64,000 nucleotides of DNA from Clostridium polyendosporum (GCF_018332455.1 NZ_BOPZ01000005.1:62001-126000), one strand, 5' to 3'; counted from the stretch's first letter, positions 47,958-57,728 are shown. Made by a program: numbers and translations. The notes: generated by a model not told the origin, from the sequence alone.

Positions 47958-49050
47958 TTTTTATATAATGATAGTTGCAATATTAATTTTGATATTATCT
48001 TTTGTAGGCTCAAAAGGAGAAGTTATTGAACGCTTGGAGATACCTGTAGGTATAGGGTATGATATAGAAAAAAATTCTGCACAAACATCTTATAGCATAC
48101 CTCTATTGATGTATTCGTTTGAACAAGAAGGTAAAACAGTAACTTATATACTTACTGGAAAGGCTACAAATACAGCGGAAACTAGAGAAGAAAGACATTT
48201 AAAGACTGGTAAAAAGTTCATATTAGGCCTTAATAGAAGTTTTGTATTTAGCGAGGATATGGCAAGTTATGGAATCAGGGGTATTATCGATATATTAGTT
48301 ACCAATCCACAAATTAATGATAGAGCAGTATGTATAGTATGCAAAGGAAAAACTGAGGATATTTTAAATTATAAGGTTAAAGGATATTCAAGTTCTGCAG
48401 AACTCCTTGAGGGAATGGGAAAAAACTTAAAACAATTTAATTTTTTCTCAAACCAGTATGCTCTTCTAGATTTAGTAGTAAGAATTGACGCAGAAGGAAG
48501 AAATGCATTATTACCCTATGTAGAAATAACACCGAAAGGTATAGAAACCACAGGGCTTGCTATATTTAAAGAAGATAAGATGGTAGCTAAAACAAACATA
48601 AAAGAAGCTAGAATACTAAATATTTTAAAAGAAAGGAATGTAAAAGGTATATTAACTATACAAGAGAATGCAAAGGAATATATTAATTTTTATGCAGTTT
48701 CCAAAAGAAAGGTTAAATGCGAGAAAAAAGATGGCAAATATAAATTTATAATAGATTTAGATATAAAGGGCTCTATAGAGTCTAATGAGTTATATAAAAA
48801 TATACATGGGGATACAAAAGTATTAAAAAAATTTGAAGAAAACATGAAAATCTCTGTAGAAAAAATGTGTAGTGATTTTATTGATAAAATTAAAGGTGAG
48901 TATAAAGTGGATGTTTTAGATTTAGGAAGAGTTGCTGCTGCCAAATATGGGAGACGTACAGGAGTAGATTGGAATAAGGTTATAAGTGATTCTGAGATAC
49001 AAGTTAATGTTAAGATTTCAGTAGATACCGAAGGAAAGGGGGATTATTAG
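47944..49050 (+). CDS. Ger(x)C family germination protein without lipobox cysteine
   Basis: 368-aa GerC homologue. N-terminal hydrophobic segment (MKKSSFYIMIVAILILILSF) then VGSKGEVIERLEIPVGIGYDIEKN, aligning with the CWGR start of lipidated GerC proteins but with Ser in place of the acylated Cys; there is no other Cys nearby. So it is probably held by an uncleaved signal anchor or secreted. Start GTG at 47944 has AAAGGTGAT 4 nt upstream and overlaps gerB by 14 nt. Confidence 0.9.
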   Translation: MKKSSFYIMIVAILILILSFVGSKGEVIERLEIPVGIGYDIEKNSAQTSYSIPLLMYSFEQEGKTVTYILTGKATNTAETREERHLKTGKKFILGLNRSFVFSEDMASYGIRGIIDILVTNPQINDRAVCIVCKGKTEDILNYKVKGYSSSAELLEGMGKNLKQFNFFSNQYALLDLVVRIDAEGRNALLPYVEITPKGIETTGLAIFKEDKMVAKTNIKEARILNILKERNVKGILTIQENAKEYINFYAVSKRKVKCEKKDGKYKFIIDLDIKGSIESNELYKNIHGDTKVLKKFEENMKISVEKMCSDFIDKIKGEYKVDVLDLGRVAAAKYGRRTGVDWNKVISDSEIQVNVKISVDTEGKGDY

Positions 49051-49173
49051 CAACTTAGGTTATCTTCCGTCTATTTCTCTTATTTCCCCCATTAAATTGT
49101 TAACATCTAAGAATCTGTATATATTGAAAGTTACCCTACAAATTAATTATATTTATAAAATATAATATATACA

Positions 49174-49225
49174 TAATAAAACTGAGCAGGCATCAAGCCT
49201 GCTCAGTTTTAAAAAGATTTCATCT
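49174..49225. repeat. R2 repeat between convergent genes
   Basis: Perfect hairpin AAAACTGAGCAGGC-ATCAA-GCCTGCTCAGTTTT followed by a degenerate second module (AAAAGATTTCATCTTG). Could terminate gerC and the methyltransferase gene. Confidence 0.8.
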
Positions 49226-49228
49226 TGT

Positions 49229-49254
49229 TATCACTCACCTTAAGGTGAGTGATA
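49229..49254. promoter_or_regulatory. Perfect 26-bp palindrome
   Basis: TATCACTCACCTT joined directly to its reverse complement, no loop. Placed between convergent gene ends, where the second R2 hairpin would normally be. Operator or terminator role unknown. Confidence 0.45.
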
Positions 49255-49323
49255 CAATTCTTTATAATCTGCATTTACTTTAAGGGAGTACTTTGCTTTT
49301 TAACAAGTTTCGTTATTTACCTA

Positions 49324-51102
49324 TTACTTAATTTTATTTAATACCTTCATTACCATTTCAATTCTATTAAATGGAGTAATTAAATATATACCATCAACAT
49401 ATTTTTTTATTCTATTTCCAATTTCTACAGCTAAATTAATACCTACTTCTTCTGCTTCTTCTTTTGTCATGTCCTTATCAAATCTATCAATATAAGTCTG
49501 AGGTATATGTATACCTGGTACTTCATTGTTTAAAAATTGGGCATTTCTATAGCTAACTAAAGGCATTAGCCCACCTAATATTTTAATATGTTTTTCTCTT
49601 TTCATATTAGATAAATATTCTATTACCTTTTCATCAAAAATAGGCTGAGTAAGGAAGAATGTTGCTCCTTTTTCTACCTTTTTAAACATTCTAGATAGTT
49701 CAATATCTTTATTTCGAACATTTAGATTAAGAGCGCCTCCAATATTTATTTTATCCTCTGCGAAAACCTCTTTATTCATTTCCGATATAAGATCTATCAA
49801 CTTAAAGGAATTTAAATTAAACACACTTTTAGTACTTAGTTTACTCTGATCTGAAAGTGGATCACCTGTAACTGCTAAAATATTTCTGATTCCTTCAATA
49901 TGAGCAGCTAATAAACCAGACCTTATTGCATTCTGATTTTTATCTCTACAACAAATATGTGGCATTGTATCTATTCCAATTTCTCTTTTAATTTTTGCAG
50001 CAATCATAATAGAATCTACTCTAACTTTTGACATAGGTGAATCTGCTACTGTTATTAAATCTACACCATTTTCTTTAGAGATTTTAGCTCCATGGATAAT
50101 TTTATCTATGGAAGTATCAAACGGTGGGTCTAATTCAACAGCAACCACAAATTCGTTCCTTAAAAGCTTATCTAAGAAAGTATTACTTTTCTTGTCTACT
50201 ATTACTGCTTCTGCTGTTTCTGTTGGAATATCTATATAACCATCCCTTGACTTTACCTTTAATCTATCTACAATCTTTTTTATATGAGAAGGTTTTGTAC
50301 CACAGCAGCCTCCTATTATTTTAACTCCTAAATTCTTAATATCTGCCATTATGTCTGCAAAATAATCAGGATTGTTAACATAAACCGTTCTTTCATTTAT
50401 AAGTTCAGAATATCCAGAGTTCGGCAGTACAGATACAATCTCATTGCTTATATCTAGCTTCTTAAGTATTTTATGTAAATGTGTTGGTCCTGAACCGCAA
50501 TTAAATCCGTAAGCATCAATACTTCTTAATGATTTAACTTCATTAACGATTCTATTTACACTAATACCCTTTCTCGTAAATCCATCAGGGGTGATTGCAA
50601 ATTGAGTTAATATAAAAGCTGAGTTATTCTTTTGTTTTATATATTCTGAAATTTCCTTTATATAATCTACACTACTAAATGTCTCAAATATGAATATATT
50701 AGTACCTAATTCCAAAAATGTATCAACTATAAACTTATACTCTTCTAAAACATCTAGGTTATCTTTTTCAAAACTTGCTTCATATATAGGACCAATGCTG
50801 GCAGCAACAAATACATCTTTTCCTTCTGCTGCCTGCTTAGCTATTACATAACCCTTCTCTATCAGTTGTCTTACCTTTTTTCTTGATATACCTAAAGTTA
50901 TAGTATTAGCTGAGAAAGTATTTGTTCTAATAAGTTTAGCCCCTGATTCAATGTAATCCATATGAATCCTTTTTATTATTTCTGGCTTATCTATATTGGC
51001 AAATTCACAAAAGGATATATTATCTCCTGTTATTTCCGAATAATATGTTCCCATTGCTCCATCTGTGATTAAAATATTGTTTTTTAAATATTCACGTATC
51101 AT
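49324..51102 (-). CDS. Bifunctional homocysteine S-methyltransferase / methylenetetrahydrofolate reductase
   Basis: 592-aa fusion like Bacillus YitJ. N-terminal half (1-285): homocysteine methyltransferase barrel with zinc cysteines C202 (GFNCGSG) and C266-C267 (GGCCGT). C-terminal half (about 310-592): MetF-type reductase (FVVAVELDPPFD, DSPMSKVRVD, PHICCRDKN, AVTGDP, FLTQPIFD). It probably supplies methyl-folate and methylates homocysteine to methionine. Unlike yitJ, I see no S-box leader upstream. AAGGTGGAG precedes the ATG. Confidence 0.93.
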   Translation of the reverse strand: MIREYLKNNILITDGAMGTYYSEITGDNISFCEFANIDKPEIIKRIHMDYIESGAKLIRTNTFSANTITLGISRKKVRQLIEKGYVIAKQAAEGKDVFVAASIGPIYEASFEKDNLDVLEEYKFIVDTFLELGTNIFIFETFSSVDYIKEISEYIKQKNNSAFILTQFAITPDGFTRKGISVNRIVNEVKSLRSIDAYGFNCGSGPTHLHKILKKLDISNEIVSVLPNSGYSELINERTVYVNNPDYFADIMADIKNLGVKIIGGCCGTKPSHIKKIVDRLKVKSRDGYIDIPTETAEAVIVDKKSNTFLDKLLRNEFVVAVELDPPFDTSIDKIIHGAKISKENGVDLITVADSPMSKVRVDSIMIAAKIKREIGIDTMPHICCRDKNQNAIRSGLLAAHIEGIRNILAVTGDPLSDQSKLSTKSVFNLNSFKLIDLISEMNKEVFAEDKINIGGALNLNVRNKDIELSRMFKKVEKGATFFLTQPIFDEKVIEYLSNMKREKHIKILGGLMPLVSYRNAQFLNNEVPGIHIPQTYIDRFDKDMTKEEAEEVGINLAVEIGNRIKKYVDGIYLITPFNRIEMVMKVLNKIK

Positions 51103-51273
51103 GTATTATCTCCACCTTAAAAAAATTAGATAGTAAACAACATAGATAACATTTTACAATATTCGTATTTATAAGTGAATACTATTTGTAGATTTATAAT
51201 TAAATATTAATATTCTAAAGCTAGATAGGTATCAACATTTCTAGGTTGTAACCATACTTTACCTCATAAGATA
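51103..51273. other. Intergenic region upstream of the methyltransferase fusion
   Basis: AT-rich, no S-box (SAM riboswitch) or T-box signature found. Promoter not located. Confidence 0.4.
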
Positions 51274-51323
51274 ATAGGAGCCTATTCAATTTTAGTCAGA
51301 TTTCACATTGTGAAATGGCAGCA
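51274..51323. repeat. Partial R2 repeat
   Basis: AATAGGA-GCCTATTCAATTTTAGT followed by CAGATTTCACATTGTGAAATGG and CAGC. Confidence 0.65.
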
Positions 51324-51324
51324 T

Positions 51325-51357
51325 ATAAAAGAACTCACCAAAAATTGATGAGTTCCT
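51325..51357 (-). terminator. Intrinsic terminator of the merR gene
   Basis: On the minus strand GAACTCATCA / TGGTGAGTTC with a T-rich loop, followed by TTTTAT. 54 nt after the stop. Confidence 0.75.
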
Positions 51358-51410
51358 TCGTATATTAATACTCTATTAAAAGTTATTTAACCCTTAACTA
51401 TTAAATCTTA

Positions 51411-52175
51411 CTACTTTAGATTATCACAATAATATTGTATAGCTTCACTTAAAAACTTAGCTAATCCTAATTTGTATTTATCGATATTAGCAGTAAATCG
51501 CTCGTCATAAACATATAACTCTCCAAGCCCTCTGAAAATCTCAGGAGTACAGTTGTAGAAGCTATCAGTAATATACTGCCTCTTTTCCGCAACAAGTTCT
51601 TGTACCTGTGGATCAGAAGGATCTTTATCCATTAATACTGCAAGCTTTTTATAGATTTGATCTCCTTTTGCCATTATTCTAGCCCAATCATCTTTTGTAT
51701 ACTTTGAAGTCTTTTTTTCACTTTCCTTATATGCATCTGTATTTCCGTATTTTTGCTTTGTCTCCTCAGCGTATTTTTCCTTATGTCTTTCTATTTCAGT
51801 CATATCAAATCCATCAAACATTTCCTTCTTATTCATTTCTATTCCTCCTTCAATTGATTCTATAGTCTTATCTATTGATTTAATTATCTTTTCAAGTCTC
51901 TTCTTTTTTTCTAGCAATAATTCTCTATGAGTTATTAATGTCTGTTTTCTATCAAACCTTGGATTATCTAAAATATTCTTTATTTCCTGCAGGTTAAAAT
52001 CAAGCTCTTTAAAGAATAAAATTTGTTGTAACCTTTCAAGGTCTCTACCTGCATAAAGTCTGTACCCAGCCTTAGTTACAGATTCTGGTTTTAAAAGACC
52101 TATTTGATCATAGTGATGCAGTGTACGTACACTTACTCCCACCATATCAGCTACTTCCTTTATTTTGTAAGACAT
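51411..52175 (-). CDS. MerR family regulator with TipAS ligand domain
   Basis: 254 aa. N-terminal winged helix (1-70, YKIKEVADMVGVSVRTLHHYDQIGLLKP), a coiled-coil dimer helix (about 75-110) and a C-terminal TipAS domain (about 115-254, EIERHKEKYAEETKQKYGNTDAYKES, FYNCTPEIFRGLGELYV) that in TipAL binds thiopeptide-type compounds. Acts by untwisting promoters with long spacers; its own promoter has that form, so it is probably autoregulated. No target gene adjoins it. Confidence 0.93.
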   Translation of the reverse strand: MSYKIKEVADMVGVSVRTLHHYDQIGLLKPESVTKAGYRLYAGRDLERLQQILFFKELDFNLQEIKNILDNPRFDRKQTLITHRELLLEKKKRLEKIIKSIDKTIESIEGGIEMNKKEMFDGFDMTEIERHKEKYAEETKQKYGNTDAYKESEKKTSKYTKDDWARIMAKGDQIYKKLAVLMDKDPSDPQVQELVAEKRQYITDSFYNCTPEIFRGLGELYVYDERFTANIDKYKLGLAKFLSEAIQYYCDNLK

Positions 52176-52250
52176 AAACGCATCTCCTTTATTACTTATT
52201 AGCTCTAAAATACACTTAGGAGTATTTGCTGTTATTTATCCTGTAAGTTT

Positions 52251-52281
52251 ATGATAATCTATAACCTAACGTTAGAGTCAA
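52251..52281 (-). promoter_or_regulatory. MerR-type promoter/operator of the TipA-like regulator
   Basis: TTGACT, a 19-nt spacer and TATCAT on the minus strand. The spacer opens with the dyad CTAACGTTAG. The 19-nt spacing is the hallmark of MerR-activated promoters. Confidence 0.8.
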
Positions 52282-52317
52282 TATATTATCTTAAAAATTT
52301 TTTACTACTTTTACGTA

Positions 52318-52362
52318 TAAAAAAATAGGATAAATAGTTCTCCTGAACTATTCATCCTATTA
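52318..52362 (-). terminator. Intrinsic terminator of the sulfate operon
   Basis: 16-bp stem ATAGGATGAATAGTTC / GAACTATTTATCCTAT with loop AGGA and a run of seven T, 20 nt after cysNC. Confidence 0.92.
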
Positions 52363-52380
52363 TATATATCTACCCTTATT

Positions 52381-54216
52381 CTAGTACCCTAATAACTCCA
52401 GTATAGCCTCAGCCTTCTTATCTGAATTAAATTCAGCATCATCTATATATACTGATGTTACAGGATATTCTGATCTTTCATATTCAAATGAGCTATCGCT
52501 GTCTTCATTAAATGCACCAGCATTTCTTTTTTTGCATACATCCATTGGAGCATCTACATGAACTTCAACATAAGTATTCTTACCTATTATATTTCTAGCA
52601 TATTCTCTATCTTCTTTGAATCTGCTTACTGAAGTTACTATAGTAATTAATCCACTGTCTGCAAAGAGGTTAGCTACTTCTGCTATTCTTCTAGTTTGCT
52701 CATGAGCATCTTTCTCTGTAAATGAAAGATCTGAGCTTAATCCAAATCTGATATTTGAAGAATCAATATAATATACTTTCTTACCTTGTTCAAATAGCTT
52801 CTTCTCAAGCTTAACTGCAATCTCATTCTTACCACAGCCTGGTATACCAGTAAGCCATACTACTTTACCCTTTTGTCCTAAGCTGTTTTCTCTATCATGT
52901 CTAGATACAAGTCTCTTTCTTATTCTTATATTCTTACTGCTTACCTGCTTTATATCTCTCTTTAATGAATCTTCAACACCTGAAATAATTCCACCACCAC
53001 TAGTGTCATAATTATCTATGATTACAAATCTTCCTAAAGATTGGACATCAGCAAATTCATCAAAGCATATAGGATACTTTGTTTTTATTGTAACTTCTGC
53101 TACGTCATTTTTCTTTATTGTGTCTGAGTTATCACTATTCTTTAGTGAAACTGCATCTATTACTTTATTTATAGAATATACTTCAAACTCCACTTCTTGA
53201 GTTGATAGTTTTAACTTGTATTTCTTATCTTTTACAAGTGGATTTTTACCAAGCCAGAATACACTTGCATTGAAGAAGTTAGCTACTGTAACAGGAGTTC
53301 CTTTATGACATATAACTTCTCCTCTTTTATTGAAGAATTCATCTTCTACAGTTATACCTACAGACATACCAGCTGATACTTTGTCTGCTTTATCTTTCTC
53401 CTGCCAGCTTTCTATGGATTTTACTCTAGTAGTTTTACCACTTGGGTATATTACTATTTCGTCTCCTGCTTTTAATGTTCCTGACTCTATTCTTCCTGCT
53501 ATGATTCTTCTGTTGTCAAATTTATATACATCTTGAATAGGGAATCTAAGAACTCTTTCTTCAATTCCTTTTTCCTTTTCAACTTTGTCCATGCATTCTA
53601 ATATAGTATCACCGTTATACCAAGGCATATTTTCTGATCTTGATACCATATTTTCACCATAAAAAGCAGATATAGGTATATACTTTTCAGGGTATACATT
53701 TAAATTGTTTAAGAATTCATTAAATTCAACCTGAAGTTTTTCAAATCTTTCTTGTGAATATTCCACTAAGTCCATTTTATTTACAATTACATATACTTTT
53801 CTTATACCTAAAAGAGATAATATATATCCATGTCTCTTAGTTTGTTCTTGAATACCTTCGTTAGCATCTATTAATAAGAAGGCTGCTTCTGCACTAGCTG
53901 CTCCTGAAATCATGTTCTTTAAAAATTCTTTATGTCCTGGAGCATCTATTATCACATAATCTCTTTTCTTAGTAAAGAATTGAATCATAGTTATATCTAT
54001 AGTGATACCTTGTTTTTGTTCTTCTTCAAAAGCATCTAAAAGATATGCATATTCAAAGGATTTTCCTTTTTCTTGTGATATTTTCTTTACTTTTTCAATA
54101 GCTCCTTGTGGAAGTGAATCAGTATCAAAAAGAAGTCTTCCTATAAGAGTTGATTTTCCGTGATCCACGTGTCCTACTACAACTATATTTAAATTTTCTC
54201 TATTGTTATCTTTCAA
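52381..54216 (-). CDS. cysN: Sulfate adenylyltransferase subunit 1 with degenerate APS kinase-like domain
   Basis: 611 aa. Residues 1-430: EF-Tu-like GTPase subunit of ATP sulfurylase, with G16HVDHGKS, DAPGH and NKMD intact; it drives CysD to form APS. Residues about 448-611: APS kinase-like domain whose P-loop reads G457IPGCGKN464 (Asn replaces Ser/Thr) and whose DGDN motif reads DSSN, so kinase activity is doubtful. A separate intact CysC is encoded at the head of the operon. TTG start with GGGGGTG 6 nt upstream. Last gene of the operon. Confidence 0.93.
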   Translation of the reverse strand: MKDNNRENLNIVVVGHVDHGKSTLIGRLLFDTDSLPQGAIEKVKKISQEKGKSFEYAYLLDAFEEEQKQGITIDITMIQFFTKKRDYVIIDAPGHKEFLKNMISGAASAEAAFLLIDANEGIQEQTKRHGYILSLLGIRKVYVIVNKMDLVEYSQERFEKLQVEFNEFLNNLNVYPEKYIPISAFYGENMVSRSENMPWYNGDTILECMDKVEKEKGIEERVLRFPIQDVYKFDNRRIIAGRIESGTLKAGDEIVIYPSGKTTRVKSIESWQEKDKADKVSAGMSVGITVEDEFFNKRGEVICHKGTPVTVANFFNASVFWLGKNPLVKDKKYKLKLSTQEVEFEVYSINKVIDAVSLKNSDNSDTIKKNDVAEVTIKTKYPICFDEFADVQSLGRFVIIDNYDTSGGGIISGVEDSLKRDIKQVSSKNIRIRKRLVSRHDRENSLGQKGKVVWLTGIPGCGKNEIAVKLEKKLFEQGKKVYYIDSSNIRFGLSSDLSFTEKDAHEQTRRIAEVANLFADSGLITIVTSVSRFKEDREYARNIIGKNTYVEVHVDAPMDVCKKRNAGAFNEDSDSSFEYERSEYPVTSVYIDDAEFNSDKKAEAILELLGY

Positions 54217-54230
54217 TCCTTACACCCCCA

Positions 54231-55031
54231 CTACATATATCCGTTCTTTCTAAGTTTTTCTAAAGCGTGAGCATCCTCTTGGTCTTGAGCTCTACCACTT
54301 CTTTCAGTTTCTTTAGTATTCTTTAACTCTTGTATAATATCGTCAACTGTAGCTGCATTTGATTCTATAGGAGTTGTACATGGAGCACATCCTAAGCTTC
54401 TATATCTCTTTCCATTCTTAGAGAAATATAAGTCAACTACTGGTATGTTTTCTCTTTTAATGTATTCCCATATATCAATTTCTCTCCAGTTTATAATTGG
54501 ATGAACTCTTATATGGTTACCTTTCTTGAAGTCTGTCTTAAATTGATCCCATAATTCTGGTGGTTGATCTGTATAATCCCATTCTGACTCTGAATTTCTT
54601 TCACTAAAAACTCTTTCCTTAGATCTTGATCCTTCTTCATCTCTTCTTATACCAACTATAAGACCTTCAAACTTATGATCTTTTACTACTTGTTGAAGTC
54701 CCTCAGTTTTTAAAGCCTTACAACAAACTAATCTTCCTGCATGTGGTCCCATACCTTCTTCTAAAGCTTTTTTATTTGTGTTAACTATTAAATTTAAGTT
54801 ATAGTCTTTAGCAACTTTATCTCTGAATTCTATCATTTCTGGAATCTTAAATGTTGTATCCACGTGAATAAGTGGGAATGGGCAATTTCCAAAAAATGCT
54901 TTTTGAGCAAGCCACAACATTACAGTTGAGTCCTTCCCAATTGACCAAAGCATTCCTAACTTACCAAAATGCTTATATGCTTCTCTCATTATAAATATGC
55001 TTTCTGCTTCTAATCTATCTAAGTGATCCAT
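54231..55031 (-). CDS. cysD: Sulfate adenylyltransferase subunit 2
   Basis: 266-aa PP-loop enzyme that adenylates sulfate with ATP, in complex with CysN. P-loop S30IGKDST36, then PLIHVDTTFKIPEM, GMGPHAGRLVCCKALKTEGL, GIRRDEEGSRSKERVFS and the RYRSLGCAPCT motif. 14 nt before cysN. AGGAGG precedes the ATG. Confidence 0.97.
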   Translation of the reverse strand: MDHLDRLEAESIFIMREAYKHFGKLGMLWSIGKDSTVMLWLAQKAFFGNCPFPLIHVDTTFKIPEMIEFRDKVAKDYNLNLIVNTNKKALEEGMGPHAGRLVCCKALKTEGLQQVVKDHKFEGLIVGIRRDEEGSRSKERVFSERNSESEWDYTDQPPELWDQFKTDFKKGNHIRVHPIINWREIDIWEYIKRENIPVVDLYFSKNGKRYRSLGCAPCTTPIESNAATVDDIIQELKNTKETERSGRAQDQEDAHALEKLRKNGYM

Positions 55032-55105
55032 GTTTATGCCTCCTGTTTTAATTATTAATTTCGTTACTCAATAACAACTTTATAAATTAATCTAAAAGAT
55101 TTTTA

Positions 55106-55900
55106 TTATCTTCTTTCTAGACCCCATTTATATCTTACATTTTTCTCCAAACTGTCAAATATAAGTTTATCGATAACTAATCCTAATACAACTATTACTA
55201 TCATTACAGCCATAACTTGATTTATATCTCCAAGTTCTCTTCCTACCACCAAAACTTGGCCTAAGCCTTTTGTAGCAGATAACATTTCTCCTGACATCAA
55301 CGCTCTCCATGCAAATGACCAACCTTGTTTCATTCCTGTAATTATAGTTGGAAGTGAAGCTGGTGCAATTACGCTACCGTACAATCTAACACCTCTTGCT
55401 CCCATAGTTCTAGCTGCTTTAAGGTAAATTGGTTCTACATTTTTTATAGCTGATACTGTAGCCATAGAAACTGCAAATATTGACCCAATTGCTATTACAA
55501 ATATAATTGCACTCTCATTTAATCCATACCATAAAATTGCAAAGGGAAGCCAACAAATACTTGGAAGAGTTTGCAACCCTAGGATAAGTGCACTCATGTT
55601 TTCATCTATATATTTATACCTAACAATCAAAATACCCAAGCTTACTCCTATTACTAAGGATATTGCATATCCTATAATAAGCCTTTTAATACTAGCTACT
55701 ATAGCAATAGTTATTGTATTATCTTGAAAAAGAGCTACCAATGTTTTAAAAACATCAATGGGAGAAGGAAAAATATATGGCTTCCATATCTTTAAGTAGT
55801 CAACTCCTACCTTATAGACCAATTCCCACATCATTATTAGAATCATAAAGAATAGAATCTTTTTCAATACTCCAGTCACTGTCGTATTCAGCCCTTGCAA
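55106..55900 (-). CDS. ABC transporter permease, SsuC/TauC family
   Basis: 264-aa permease with about six helices and the ABC-coupling EAA loop (YLKAARTMGARGVRLYGSVIAPASLP). Part of an oxyanion or sulfonate importer. The reading frame overlaps ssuB by 89 nt; the TTG at 55900 has AGGAGG 9 nt upstream, while a later TTG at 55867 has a closer but poorly spaced GGAG, so the true start is open. Context suggests sulfate as substrate. Confidence 0.88.
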   Translation of the reverse strand: MQGLNTTVTGVLKKILFFMILIMMWELVYKVGVDYLKIWKPYIFPSPIDVFKTLVALFQDNTITIAIVASIKRLIIGYAISLVIGVSLGILIVRYKYIDENMSALILGLQTLPSICWLPFAILWYGLNESAIIFVIAIGSIFAVSMATVSAIKNVEPIYLKAARTMGARGVRLYGSVIAPASLPTIITGMKQGWSFAWRALMSGEMLSATKGLGQVLVVGRELGDINQVMAVMIVIVVLGLVIDKLIFDSLEKNVRYKWGLERR

Positions 55901-56651
55901 CCTTCTCCACCTCCTCCTTAAGCTCCTTCATTACTTTGGAAACAAAGTAGTTTAAATCAGCACTATCTAAACTTCTAGGTCTTGCTAATCCTATTTCAAA
56001 CTCTGCCTTTACTCTTCCTGGATTAGCAGCCATAACTATTACTCTATCAGCTAAAAGTACTGCTTCCTCAACATTATGAGTAACAAAGATAATAGTTTTT
56101 TTCGTTTCCCACCAAATCTTCTGTAGCTCAATTTGAAGTATGTTTTTTGTCTGACTGTCTAGTGCCGAAAAAGGTTCATCCATTAGTAATACCTCAGAAT
56201 CTAATGTTAGTGCTCTTGCTAAAGCAACTCTTTGCCTCATTCCACCAGACAATTCATGTATATAAGAATTCTCAAATTTAGATAAGTGAACCATTTTCAG
56301 ATATCGTCTTGCCTTTTCTCTTCTTTCTTCCTTTGGTACACCTGCTACTTTCATCCCAAACTCCACGTTATCTATGACCTTAAGCCATGGGAATAATGCT
56401 GATTCTTGAAACATTACTGCTCTATCTGGTCCTACACCCTTTATCGCTTCACCATTTAATAAAACTTTACCTTCTGTTGGTTTCTCAAGACCTGCAATAA
56501 CATTTAACAAAGTAGATTTTCCACATCCTGATGGCCCAAGTAAACATATGAATTCACCAGTTTTAAATGAAAGATCAACCCTATCTAAAGTATGAGTGTT
56601 CTTATGCCTAGTCATAAATCTCTTACTTATGCCTTCAATTATCAAACCCAA
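55812..56651 (-). CDS. ABC transporter ATPase, SsuB/TauB family
   Basis: 279-aa ATPase. Walker A G39PSGCGKST47, Q-loop MFQESALF, signature LSGGMRQR, Walker B LLMDEPFSALD and switch THNVEEAV. Energises uptake with the permease and binding protein encoded beside it. TTG starts at 56651 or 56645; both follow GAAGGAAG. An extension of about 30 residues after the ATPase core overlaps ssuC. Confidence 0.92.
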   Translation of the reverse strand: MGLIIEGISKRFMTRHKNTHTLDRVDLSFKTGEFICLLGPSGCGKSTLLNVIAGLEKPTEGKVLLNGEAIKGVGPDRAVMFQESALFPWLKVIDNVEFGMKVAGVPKEERREKARRYLKMVHLSKFENSYIHELSGGMRQRVALARALTLDSEVLLMDEPFSALDSQTKNILQIELQKIWWETKKTIIFVTHNVEEAVLLADRVIVMAANPGRVKAEFEIGLARPRSLDSADLNYFVSKVMKELKEEVEKVARAEYDSDWSIEKDSILYDSNNDVGIGL

Positions 56652-56679
56652 CTTCCTTCACCCCCTATACAAATATATT

Positions 56680-57708
56680 TTATTGAATTTGCTGCTGTTC
56701 TTTCTCTTGCAAAACTTTATTTAATAAATCCAAATTTAATAAATTATCAATATTAGGCTGCTGTCTTATATAACCAGCCTTAACGGACAACTGCACCATA
56801 TCATTTATTGCTTCACTTTCTGGATTATTTGTAATAGTAAGTCTCCTAAATGAAGCATCTAACACATCATCAGGTAGAGATTGCTTAGTTAAGTCTACAA
56901 TCTGCTTATTTACTAGCTTCTTTGCCTCGTCTTGATTTTCATTAATATAGTCTGTTAATTTAATATGAGTTCTCAAGAACTTTTCCACAACATCAGGATG
57001 ATCTCTTAGATACTCTTTTCTTACTACTAAAACAGTAGTAGAATACTTTCCATCTCGCCAAACCTTATCGAAATCCAGCACTACATTAGCTCCTATTTCT
57101 TTAACTAATCTAGCTCCCCATGGTTCTGGAACTAGAGCAGCATCAATCTCTCCTTGATCCAGTAAAGTCTTAATATCAGAATTATTCGCCTGTACTATAT
57201 CCACAGTTCCACCTTTAGTTTTATCTTTCAATCCAGCTTCCTGAATTAAGTTTCTTAAACTTAAATCCTGGGTATTACCATACTGTGGAATAGCTATTTT
57301 CTTATCGCTTAACTCTTTAATATCTCTTATTAATAATCCTTTTCTAGAAACCAATATTGCTCCTGCATCTGCAGCTCCAGAGATTATTTGAATTTCTCCT
57401 TTAGACTTTACGTATCCATTAATAGCAGGACTAGGTCCTATATATCCGATATCAACTTCTCCTGCTAATAAAGCCTCTAGTTCTGATGAACCTGAGTTAA
57501 ATTGTTTCCATATAACTTTATTACCTTCACCTAAAGCTTGTTGAAACACACCCTGTTCTTTTCCAATTAAGGCTTGAGAGTGGGTTAAGTTAGCAAAAAA
57601 AGCAACCCTTACAGTTGAGTCTTCACTTTTGTTTTTAGATGAACATCCCGCAATTAAACCCAAACTAATAACGGTAAGTAAAATGAATACTCCCTTTTTT
57701 ATCTTCAA
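56680..57708 (-). CDS. ABC transporter substrate-binding lipoprotein, SsuA/NMT1 family
   Basis: 342 aa with a lipoprotein signal (MKIKKGVFILLTVISLGLIAGC, acylated Cys22) and a two-lobed NMT1/THI5-like fold (VDIGYIGPSPAINGYVKSKG, ALVPEPWGARLVKEIG). The family binds sulfonates, taurine, nitrate or related anions. Placement among sulfate activation genes with no monooxygenase suggests sulfate. TTG start behind GGGAGGGGAG. 20 nt after aprB. Confidence 0.9.
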   Translation of the reverse strand: MKIKKGVFILLTVISLGLIAGCSSKNKSEDSTVRVAFFANLTHSQALIGKEQGVFQQALGEGNKVIWKQFNSGSSELEALLAGEVDIGYIGPSPAINGYVKSKGEIQIISGAADAGAILVSRKGLLIRDIKELSDKKIAIPQYGNTQDLSLRNLIQEAGLKDKTKGGTVDIVQANNSDIKTLLDQGEIDAALVPEPWGARLVKEIGANVVLDFDKVWRDGKYSTTVLVVRKEYLRDHPDVVEKFLRTHIKLTDYINENQDEAKKLVNKQIVDLTKQSLPDDVLDASFRRLTITNNPESEAINDMVQLSVKAGYIRQQPNIDNLLNLDLLNKVLQEKEQQQIQ

Positions 57709-57728
57709 CTACACTCCCCTCCCATTGC

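Noticed and set aside
51103-51273. SAM riboswitch (S-box) upstream of the methionine-related fusion gene
   Set aside because: The conserved S-box core and terminator are not visible, although the Bacillus homologue yitJ has one.
55812-55900. Frameshift joining ssuB and ssuC
   Set aside because: Both proteins are complete in their own family lengths; the overlap is explained by an uncertain ssuC start.
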